Assembly: GCA_028456385.1 (NCBI GenBank)
Contig: JALNQF010000349.1
Coordinates: forward strand, 1 to 42,936
Length of the DNA stretch: 42,936 nt
Origin: Ophiosphaerella korrae
Lineage: Eukaryota > Ascomycota > Dothideomycetes > Pleosporales > Phaeosphaeriaceae
Reading direction: 5' to 3'
A program made the position numbers and the translations under genes. The notes beneath the pieces were generated by a model. That model did not search any database and had not been told where the DNA came from. It worked only from the letters and a program-made list of their open reading frames with translations. How positions within the stretch are numbered: the stretch's first letter is position 1; the number at the start of each line of letters is the position of its first letter. This document shows positions 13,801 to 23,279 of the stretch, piece after piece.

Positions 13801-16330
13801 ATTAATATATAGGTTTATTATCTATAACTATAGTATACCTAGTATTATATCTTATTTGTTATTAATTGTTGTTATATCTATAATTATATTTTTAATTATT
13901 ATCCCTTCTAGTTTAAGTATAGAGAGAACTATCTTAAACCTAATAGGTTCTTAGAATAGTTTTCCTTTAATTATACTTAGTTATTAGGGGTACTTCTTTG
14001 TTATGTAACGTATTCCTTATATTTCTACAAACTTCTTAGATATAAAGTTTCTTATTACTCTACTATTAATTATTAATCGTACTTTTCTTCCTTAGTATAT
14101 ACCTATTTTTATAATATATAGGCTTCTTATACCTTCTAGCTTTTCTTGTTTAGGCGTTTTTTTAAATTATCTATCTATCTAGACCTATAGGCCTACTTTA
14201 AGCTTGTATTCTTCGTGCTTTAGATATTTATTGTATATATATTTGTACTATAGTCCTCTTTAGATATATTTCTTAGATAGTTTTAGGCTAGGTCTTACTA
14301 CTACGTATCTATCTTCTAGGATTATTTCCTATCCTTAGATATCTTTTACTAGAATTACTCTTATATAGTTATAGCCTTTTCTTCTTATAGGCTATATACT
14401 ATTATTTACTTTAGGGTTCCTATATATAATATAATTCTTATCTAAGTATACTAACTATAATACTTTAAAGTATACTAGGTGCCTTAGGTCTGTTATTTTA
14501 TTATCTCCTTCTTAGTACTTATCTCTTCTAAGTATATCTATTATTAGGATATAGTATACTACTAGTACTTTTAGTATATAGGCTTTGTTAATCTATTGTA
14601 TTTTTCTTATAAGGTATTACTACTCTTTCTCTATAGGTATTCTTCTTACTATAACTATATATTACTTTATCTATTCTTAAAATAGTATAAACTTTATTTC
14701 TTTAGGATTGCGTTCTTTCTAGTCTTTATACGCTTCTTCTATACTTATAACTATTAAGTATATTTAAATAAACCTCTATTTTTTATTTTATTTCTTTGTA
14801 TCTAATATTATATAGCTATTATAGCTGTATATTATTAGCTAGGTATACTTTATACCTTTTATACTAACCTTTTTCTTGCTTTCTTGTAGTCCTTTAGAGG
14901 AAGCTATAGTAGTCTCTTTATCTAGTACTAGTTCTTTAGCCTAGATTAATAGAATCTAGGGTTCTTCTTTCTCTAGGTCTTCTATTAGTAGGTCTATTAC
15001 TTAAGCTATCTCTTTTAGCTAAGCTTTTATTCTTTCTTTTATTACTACTACTCTATTTCTCTATTATAAGAAATATCCTACTCTCTATTTACTAGAAAGA
15101 TATATATAATAGTTATCTTTATAACAAAAAGTCTAATAGAGTATTATATATTATATTTCTTTACTCCTAGCTACTTTTTCTTAAGGTTTAGTCTATACTT
15201 GTAGTGCTTCTTTTTTCTTTTTAGTTATTTTTAACTAGTTTTCTTTCTTAAGGTCTTTACTTTTATAGTCTTTTATAAAGTATCCTAGTTTCTTATATTT
15301 ATAATATACTATATCTTTCTTCTTTTATAAATAGTAGTTTTTTATATAGTAACCTTTTTTACTATAGTTAAAGTACGTAAAGTCTTTATTCTTCTTCTTT
15401 TTCTTGTCTTTATTAGTATTAAGGATTATAGAGTCTCTAGTATCCTAGTTTCTAGTTTATATACTATACTTATTCTTTTTCTATTCTTAAAGATTATTGT
15501 TAATTTAGATTACTTATTACTTTAGGGCTTCTAGTGTCCTTAGTTTTTCTATATAGATTATTTTATATTGTATTTTTAAGTTTAGTCCTTATTTAAATTG
15601 TAATATTAAGGCTAACTCGTTCTATTCTATATTTTAAGATAGTTACTTAAATTATAATACGTACTTAGGAATACTCTAGTTTTGTGTAAGCTTTTTTAAC
15701 TATTCTTTAGCTTATTAGGTAACGTTTATATCCCTAAATACTACTCTTATTTATTTAGTAAAGTATTTATAACTTCTAAAAATAGCTCTTGTTTTGTTCT
15801 TCTAAGTTATTAGAGAATATATTGTATAGTCTATCTAGTAAGGTTTGTACTATCTTATTACGTCTTCTTCTAGGTGTAATCTAATATATATTACCTTCTT
15901 CTCTTCTATATTAAAGTATAGTACTTGTACGTCTATTTAGAGTTATACTAAGGCTATAAAAGGTCTTAGTTTCTCCCTTATTCTATTAAACTTCTTAAAG
16001 ACAGGTATCTTTAGTACTTTCTTTGTAGTACTTATTACTAGGCGTTATATAATTAATTCTATTTAGTTCTAACCTTTAATAATAACCTTAATCTATACTT
16101 TATTCTATTTCGCGTAATCCTGTAGTTTTTTGTTCTACGTTTCTAGAGCGTTAATTACTAACTTTATATCTTCTTTATCTAAGATTAGATTATTAATTTA
16201 GTTTTTAATTATTTCTTATGTAGTGCTATTAGACTTATAACTACTCCTAAGGGCTTTACTTATTTTAGTTAAACTTTCTACTATTTTATTAGCTAGACTA
16301 TACGTTGCTTACGCTTTACTTCTCGTAATA
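10860..16330 (-). pseudogene. Chromovirus gag-pol polyprotein, destroyed by RIP
   Basis: Minus strand, from high to low coordinates. Two gag zinc knuckles lie at about 15,375-15,250, where the CCHC residues appear as Tyr or Ser in FNYSKKGYYIKNYY and YYKYKKLGYFIKDY. The retropepsin site is at about 14,100-14,040, LINSRVIRNFIS for the usual L-IDSGAT-NFIS. RT follows: FIKLDI at about 13,370-13,340 and YLDNIFIF at 13,164-13,141, with the second catalytic Asp now Asn. RNase H is at about 12,740-12,540 and integrase at about 12,200-11,500, with IIIDFITKL and LLIVDKLIKYLYF at 11,900-11,780. The chromodomain is at about 11,020-10,870, with KILVY...NYYLVEWIGYD-like wording. Most changes are those expected from C-to-T or G-to-A. 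The polyprotein would have supplied capsid, processing, reverse transcription and chromatin-targeted integration. Confidence 0.85.
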
Positions 16331-16345
16331 ACTAAATTAGTAAGG

Positions 16346-16772
16346 TATTACAGGCTACCTATTATTAACTATAGGTATCTATCTATAGAGTTAGTAGATT
16401 ACAAGGTAATAGTAAAAGTTTGTATTAGGATCTATAATAACTATAAATAATAGAAGATATTTTACAACTACTTTATATTAGCGTTCTATAGTTAAGGGAT
16501 TAAATTACTAATACTATCTTAATAATACACATTCTACTATCTATATACTTAACGTAATCTATAATCTATAGTTACTAAGGCTAGTAGATTATAGATTACT
16601 CTAATCTATAATCTATTAGTGCTAAGAGTTAATAGATTATAGATTACCCTAGGTGTCCTAGTTATATATAGTTTCCTAATCTAGGTTGTTACCCTACTTA
16701 TCTTATACCTTGTTAATACCTAAGTCGGGATTAATTAGTCCTATCTCGATTCCTTCTATTACACCTATAATA
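16346..16772 (-). repeat. 5' LTR of the full-length chromovirus (427 bp)
   Basis: Starts TATTACAGG and ends CCTATAATA. It is the partner of 9,759-10,186 and keeps a few more C and G bases at its edges, which helps define the ancestral ends. The internal sequence beside it (16,345 downward) does not begin with an obvious TGG primer-binding site; RIP may have altered it or the family may prime unusually. Confidence 0.85.
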
Positions 16773-17360
16773 TAAGTTATTTAAGTTTATCTTAACTACT
16801 ACCTAGTTAGTATTATCTAACTTATAACTACTTAGAAGTACCTTACCTTTTTTTCTAGTTTTACTTTCTACTATTATATTAGCTTAGACTATATACTACT
16901 TTTACTTTACTTCTCTTAATAACTAGATTAGTAAAGTATAATAAAGTTATCTATTATTAACTATAAGTAACTTCTAAGAAAGAGTATAGTAGATTAAAGG
17001 TTAATAACTAAAGTATATATAGTAATTAAGTAATAAACTTATAAATAATAGAATAGTTCTTTATAGTACTAATATATTATTACTCTTAGTTAGAAATTAG
17101 ATTACTAATATATATTTATTACTACCTATATACTTTTATTCTAGGTTTAATCTATAATATAACTTTATAGATTATTAATCTATTATATATAACTATAGAT
17201 TACTAATTTATTATACGTAACTATAGATTACCTATATTACGTATCTTAATTATAAGTTACTTTCTAATCTAAGTTATTACTTTACTTATCTTATACTTTA
17301 TTACTACTAAAGTTAAAACTAATTAGTTTTATCTCGATTTCTCTTATTATATCTATAATA
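16773..17360 (-). mobile_element. 5' end of the outer chromovirus: start of gag and 5' LTR
   Basis: 16,773-16,936 aligns with the gag start of the full-length copy (16,190-16,345), and 16,937-17,360 is a 424-bp LTR starting TATAATAAAG and ending CTATAATA. It is the remaining 5' piece of the element whose 3' half is at 6,299-9,758. Only about 160 bp of internal sequence lies between the inner element and this LTR, so the outer copy lost most of gag, protease and half of RT. Confidence 0.7.
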
Positions 17361-18460
17361 TATAGAAAATAATCTAATTATAAAAATATTAGTAAGTATA
17401 AATATAGTACTATAAAAATATTATTTTAGTACTTATAAATCTTTATTAAAAAAATATATAGTATTTCGCATAATTTAAATAGTATTTATAATAGTATTAA
17501 ATACTATAAGCTAATTATAGTTTAGTTTAAAATAAGTTTTTTAAAAAATAGTATTTTACTTATTTATATTATACTATAACTTTACTATAATAAGCTAGTT
17601 TTTTATTTACTAACTTTAGTTATTTATATAAGTAAGTAAACTAAAGTTTATAAAATAGTTTCTATTTACTATAAAAAAACATTTAATTAAATAAAAATTA
17701 TAATTTTTATATATATTTTCTATAGTAAAAATATTTAAAGTAGTTATAAAACTAAGTCGATTATTATATAAATTACTATAAAACATTATTTATATTTTAA
17801 GTAAATTACTAATTAGTTTAGTTAAAAAAAATATATATAAGAAGTAACTATAAAGTATAACTTATTTAGAAGATAATAGCTTTATAAAAGCAATTTATCT
17901 AGTTAGTATTATATAATAAGAGTTTATAAGCTTTTATAGTAGTATAGAAAGTAAAATAAATAGTACTTTAAAAAGTTTATAAGTTTTTAAAGCTTATAAA
18001 GCTTTATATAACTATTAAAAGTAGTTATATATATTAGTACTTACTTTATAAAAAGTTATAAAAGTATATATAGCTAATTACTTAACTTTATAAGTAATAA
18101 GTTTATACTTTATAAGTATTACTCTATATAAACTTAGTTAGAAAGTTTTAATAAAGTAGAGTATAACTTTAAATAAACTTTATATTAAACTTAAAAAAAA
18201 CTATAAGTATAGTTATAAACTATTTTAAGTATTTAAAAATATAATAATCTACTAGTTTAGTAAATAAGCTATAAAAAGTATAATAAGTAGAAACTCTTTA
18301 TATATAAAAAACTTTAATAACTACTAAATAGCTTTTAATAAGCTTATATAATATCTATTTAAATACTACTATACTTTATCTTAATTTATAATATTTAAAA
18401 TAGCTTTATTAGTATATTTATAAATATACTTCTAAATATACTTAATAGTATATATTATAA
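17361..18460. repeat. RIP-mutated AT-rich DNA, no recognisable feature
   Basis: Extremely AT-rich, with poly-A and poly-T runs and near absence of CA and TG. I found no LTR, no domain wording and no open frame in it. It is probably an old transposon beyond recognition. Confidence 0.5.
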
Positions 18461-19503
18461 TATATTCTACTACTAAGCTAGCTACTTTTACTTAGTATAA
18501 ACTTTCTAACTTTACTTCTTAATAACTTCTTAAGTATATAAGCTAAAAGGACAAATATAACATTATTTAAAAGCTATAATATAGGGCTTTTAAGAGATCT
18601 ATTAATTACCTTTATAGGCCTAGCATAAGGGAAGTTATTAAGCGTAAAATATTACATGTTCTAAAAAGAGCTCTAACCCCTATATCTAGTATATAGCGCT
18701 TATAATATTATATAAAACTTTAATATATTATAGATATAAATATAATATTTATATTTATAAAGTTTTATAGCGTTTAGCCTAGTTCTTATATAGCTAGGCT
18801 AAATAGAAGTTTATTATTTTTAAAAATAATATTTATATTTTTATACTATTATAGTACTTAGACAATTAGTAATAAAGTTTTTAATATCTTGTTTTAATAT
18901 ATTATAATCTATTTAAAAATAAAAATAAACTTTTTTAAATATAGTAATACTAAGTTTTACTCTATATTTAAAACTACTTAGTTAATAAAAAAAAGTTTAT
19001 TAATATAATAGAATTAATATATTATAAGTTTTATTTTTATTATAGTACTATAAATTCTTAATTATATATAATAAATTATATAGTTAGTATCTACTTATAG
19101 ATAATATAGAGAAATATTAAAGCTAAAGATACTAGCTTTCTAGTAAGTCTAGCTCTATAGGTACTAGGCTACACGCTATAAAACTTTATAAATATAATTA
19201 TTATATCTATATCTATAATATATTAAAGTTTTATATAATATTATTAGCGCTATATACTAGATATAGGGGTTAGAGCTCTTTTTAGAACACGTAATATTTT
19301 ACGCTTAATAACTTCCCTTATACTAGGCCTATAAAGGTAATTAATAGATCTCTGAAAAGCCCTATATTATAGCTTTTAAATAATGTTATATTTGTCCTTT
19401 TAGCTTACGTAGTTAAGAAGTTATTAAGGAGTAAAGTTAGAAAGTTAATGCTAAGTAAAAGTAGCTAGCTTAGTAGTATAGCTAGCTTAGTAGTAGAATA
19501 TAT
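18461..19503. repeat. Large inverted repeat, arms about 350 bp, loop about 325 bp
   Basis: Left arm about 18,461-18,811, right arm about 19,136-19,503. Across a 230-bp block (left 18,540-18,770) the arms differ at only about eight positions, some of them RIP-type and some transversions. Landmarks: AAAAGGACAAATATAACATT at 18,546 matches inverted at about 19,379-19,398, and GAGCTCTAACCCCTATATC at about 18,669 matches inverted at about 19,256. The right arm carries one extra copy of TAGCTAGCTTAGTAGTA. The arms are richer in GC than their surroundings. It could be a terminal-inverted-repeat element, two head-to-head insertions, or an inverted duplication. Confidence 0.8.
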
Positions 19504-19989
19504 TACTATAAACTTCTATATTAATATAAGTAGTAAACTTATAGAGTAGATGTAGATTATATAGTATAACTTAGTAATTATTAAGATAGATAGTATAGCT
19601 ATAAACTTTAATATTAATAGTATAATTATTATTATAGTACTAATTCTTAAGATAACTATCTTTATATACTACTATAGTATCTTAAAATAGACTAGAAACA
19701 CTTTACTAGCTTATTTAACTATATAGAAAGTATTAGTATTATACTTACTATAAAGACTATAAATTATAACTACTAATATGTGTGTAATAGTAGAAGCGCG
19801 TCTATTTTTGGACGTCTTTTGCTACCGCTTTTGCTAGCTTTTCCACCTCGCTTAGCCCTTGTCGTATCGCTGCTTTAGAGGAGGCTCCCCTCGCCTACGA
19901 CTAAAAGTGCCAAGTGTAGCATCACTACGCCGCACCTATCCCCGTTTCCTGAGGGTAAGCATACCCACTTGTCGTCCGTCAAGCTAAAT
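19504..19989. other. Compartment boundary and leader of the DUF3435 pseudogene
   Basis: AT-rich RIP DNA continues to about 19,784. Composition then changes within a few bases at GTGTGTAATAGTAGAAGCGC to balanced GC. About 205 bp of balanced sequence precede the first ATG of the recombinase pseudogene. I see no clear TATA box. An in-frame stop near 19,873 limits how far the frame could extend upstream. Confidence 0.6.
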
Positions 19990-22583
19990 ATGGCACTCTC
20001 TTCGAAGCTGCCCAGCGGCCAGCATCTAAATCGAACTACATGTCCTAACCCCAATGCAAACTCCACCCCGACCTCGACTACGAATTCACGCCACGACGTG
20101 GACTCGGATCCGGGCTCAAGCTCACACTCGGATTTATACTCGGATTCATTCTCTGACCCAGACACGGATCCAGACACGCTATCGGATGTAGACGCTGACA
20201 CAACCGCGGGAAAAGAAACAGATGTCACCTTGTGCGAAGAGTCAGATGCAGAACCAGACCCTGAAGCAGAGGAGATAATGGGGGATATTGCTCGCTTTCG
20301 GGATGAGGGGCCAGCGAGACCCAGGCACACTCCTCGAACTACGGATCTATGGAAGACAGAGAGTGAATTCTGGGCAAAGTAAGTTTCATACTGCGCGCTT
20401 CCTCCCTGTTATCGACACGTTCTTCTTACAAACCTGTGCAAGGTTTTGCTATAAGATTCGAAAGCAGACGAAATTGGGTGTAGAGGATCTGCTATGCCAA
20501 TGCGACCCGGCAATATTTAAATCTTACCTCTTCTAGCGGAAGGAAGAGAGCACAATAGAGGCGTATTGGAAACGAATTAGCATGTACTATCAAAATGTCA
20601 CAGGCTATGCAATTGCGTATGAGGTTTTAATAGATGTTCGAAACGTACGTTGCCCCTACATTCTATTCCATAAATCTACGCTGACGGCTAGAGAAGTGGC
20701 TACCGCACCTGGGGCTTGACAGATCCAAGAAGGAAAAGCTTGCGATGTACGTCCAGACCCTCTACGCTATTATTCACGCACTCTGAGTTAACGACACGAA
20801 GCCGCTCCCGGGTTTTATGCGGATCCAGATTTCGCTTCTCCTTCTCCTTAGCGCAGCCACCGCTACACGGCCTAGAGCTCTCGTCGAGAGTGCGAGCAAT
20901 ATAGGCAGTAATAAAGCGCTTTGTTTCAAGGACGTGGAGCTTATGAAGGTCCGTCATATTAGCGATTTGGAGAAGAGCACAATTCTAGTGAATATAAACT
21001 TAGAGCACGTTAAGAACAAGGAAAAGGGCGGGACACCGTACGTCGAACAAGAAAGACGGTTCCACTAACTCTTCTTACTAATCTTGCTTACTAGGAAGAA
21101 GTTCACTTTCCGACTAGAAGGACTCCCTGTGCTCTGCATCGTCTTGCACGTCCTAGGTATTGCCCGAGATCGAGATGCATTCCGAAACAACTTCACGAGC
21201 GTTTAACAGATATTCGACCTCGTGATACTGGCAAAACGTAACGTGCTCCGCATTAGATAGAAGAATGAAATGTTATATAAACTGTTCTTCTGTAACTTTA
21301 ACTGTACAGTTAACGGTGGACGCCTGCGAGAAGATAGGGCTTTCCCTTATGCGACGTACTGTGATGCGTTCATATGCTTAGGACTTGTCTTAGGAATTGA
21401 GGAACCCTTAGAGCTTTACGAGATAAGACGAGCTTTAGGGCAGAATATTAATAGTATGTAGGCCTTTTATTGCGCGTCCTGACTCTTTGTATCAAACTAA
21501 CGTAATTACTTAGGCGTAGCTACTTCTGCGGAATGGAACTAGGCTATAGGCTATGACGGGAACACATACGAGCGATACTACACGCCAACGCATATTGCAC
21601 GCGACTTCTAGGTAATCTATTTTGGAACCCCCCTAGAAGAGGAACTTATCTAATCTGTTGCGAGTATAGGCCTATTACAAGACTGACGCGCTCCTATAGA
21701 GCTTAATAATACGCAACAAAAGGAAGTATGAAACGACCCTTTACTCGCAACCCTCTGCAGAAAACAGGAATTATACAAGCAGCAGCTTAAAGATAATAGC
21801 TTTTCCCTACTCTTGAGGGCAAAGGGAACTGATCTATACGATTAATACGAACAGACGAATAAGGAAACTGCTAGTACCTATTAGTAATTATATCAGGTAC
21901 GACTAAAGCAGATTATTTATGAATTCCACGACTTAATTGATACCATCGAGATAGCTAACCAGCTTAATGGAAAAACTGCAGTAGAAGTGCTAATGCTGCC
22001 GCCCGCTGAGTTTGAGCTTTGAGAGCGAGCTATTATTGCTGCTATGCTGTTTAAACTAATCGAAGAAGATAAGACTCGAACTAAGTTCGTTCAAACCTTA
22101 GCTCGTCTATTCTTGCTGCTAGAGGCGCGTCGGCTAAAGGCTACAAAACGTGCGGCGGCCGAGATTGTGTTCGAAAGCTACGAAGTACTTGCCACGAAAC
22201 GGAGGAGAAGCACGGGTACCCCTAAGAAGTACATAAGCTAGCCTATCAAGCAAGAGCCTGACCAATCCGAGTGTGAAGACTTTACGGAGATCGAGCCTCA
22301 ACGTTAGTACCCGAACGTGCCACCCCACCTAGTGTGCGGCTTCTGTTATGGCAATAAGCAGCTCTCGCACAGCTAGCAGATCAAACACTGCTGGCGAAAG
22401 GATGTTCTTAATAAACACGTAAACATCTACTTACAGGATGTCGAATACCAGAGAGAGTTTAATTGTCCCTACCCTGACTGTCGTAGCATAGTGCATAGTG
22501 CGATGCATTCCAAAGGACGTTCGCTAGATGTATACAACGTAGCTCACTAATATATTTAGACTTCTACTTCGCTGTATAGATGA
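19990..22583 (+). pseudogene. DUF3435 tyrosine recombinase (Starship captain-like), RIP-inactivated
   Basis: Five exons (19,990-20,378; 20,443-20,644; 20,697-21,037; 21,095-21,453; 21,514-22,583) join in one frame of 787 codons with no frameshift. It carries 18 in-frame stops, at 20,534, 20,784, 21,204, 21,258, 21,540, 21,609, 21,651, 21,684, 21,729, 21,843, 21,882, 21,885, 22,020, 22,239, 22,305, 22,374, 22,548 and 22,557. All are explicable as CAA/CAG/CGA or TGG changed by transitions. The N-terminus is acidic (residues about 35-95). The core follows DUF3435 wording: EAYWKRISMYY, GLDRSKKEK, LLLLSAATATRP with Arg255, LELYEIRR with Tyr419 and Arg422, TYERYY with Tyr452/453. The C-terminus has two eroded zinc-finger motifs. 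DUF3435 proteins include the tyrosine recombinases that mobilise Starship giant transposons. Captain status is inferred from the family; no element ends were found. It is convergent with the C2H2 gene. Confidence 0.88.
20379..20442 (+). other. Intron 1 of the DUF3435 pseudogene
   Basis: GTAAGT donor and GCAAG acceptor; 64 bp. Removing it joins ...SEFWA, Lys and FCYKIRK in frame. The other three introns (20,645-20,696; 21,038-21,094; 21,454-21,513) have donors GTACGT, GTACGT and GTATGT, and CTGAC or CTAAC branch sequences before the acceptor. All four remain usable by sequence, although the exons are riddled with stops. Confidence 0.75.
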
Positions 22584-23279
22584 GAGGCGGTGCTAGCCGA
22601 GATGGCATATTCGTAAGCTTTGGATAATTGGGACAATTCGACCTAGTCAAGGAATAAAGTACTACTGCGGAGAGGCAACACAAGCATGACGAGTGGGAAT
22701 TTTCTCTACCTACCTGTACCAGTCTTGAGGGGTGGATAGATATTAACACCCCTTACCACGTAGCGAGAAGTACTCCGTAGCGAGAAAATCATAGCTACTT
22801 AGACTTCAAAGTAGTAGACTTTTATCCACATCTAGATATCTGTGCTGTACTGTTTAGGGTGGATAACAAGGGTTTTCCTTTACCTCTCCAGCAGTGCATC
22901 TAGTAAAATTACCAATCTCGTCGTCGCCTTCGCGCCTTAAAAGTGGGGGCATTGTTTTACAGCGTAGCATGACTCCACCGACACGGGGTATGGTGCCCAT
23001 TCCGTGGCGGCCCCTAGCGTTGTGACCTTTCTTCTACTTCTCGCCTGCAGACTTTGCAGACTTTGCAGACTTGACAGAGAATAAAGAGATATGATAGATT
23101 GATGATGATGAAATATTAGAGTTGTGTATCTTGTAGTGTTCTTTTTTCTATTGTTCGACCGTTATTGGGAAAAGGAAGAAAAGAAAGCCAACCGTAAGAG
23201 AGTAACATCACCCAACGCCAAACACTATCAGCCAAATACTCGCTCCCTGTGTCCACCGAGCTCACAATGATTTGTAATA
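22584..23279. other. Spacer between two convergent genes
   Basis: Balanced base composition and no gene I can support. A short open stretch on the plus strand near 22,665-22,780 (residues like HDEWEFSLPTCTSLEGW) is uninterrupted but unrecognised. Three copies of GCAGACTTT lie in tandem at about 23,046-23,071. The stretch presumably holds the 3' ends of both transcripts. Confidence 0.5.

Larger units (their letters stand above)
9759..16772 (-). mobile_element. Full-length chromovirus (Ty3/gypsy), RIP-inactivated, nested
   Basis: A 7,014-bp element read on the minus strand: 5' LTR 16,346-16,772, internal region 10,187-16,345, 3' LTR 9,759-10,186. It is flanked by a 5-bp duplication TAA(G/A)T. 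It lies inside an older, internally deleted copy of the same family (6,299-9,758 plus 16,773-17,360). Domain order gag, protease, RT, RNase H, integrase, chromodomain is that of chromoviruses. It retains more CG and TG than the older copies, so it was probably hit by fewer rounds of RIP or inserted later. No open frame of coding length survives. Confidence 0.88.

Noticed and set aside
16300..16345. tRNA primer-binding site next to the 5' LTR
   Set aside because: The minus strand after the LTR reads CCTTACTAATTTAG with no TGG at the expected place; RIP could have erased it, but nothing can be shown.
6294..17365. Target-site duplication for the outer chromovirus
   Set aside because: TCTTT at 6,294-6,298 and TATAG at 17,361-17,365 do not match even allowing RIP transitions, so the two LTRs may not come from one simple insertion.
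19875..20330. 151-codon minus-strand frame
   Set aside because: Antisense to the acidic N-terminal exon of the DUF3435 pseudogene; low-complexity Ser/Glu wording mirrors the sense Asp/Ser codons.
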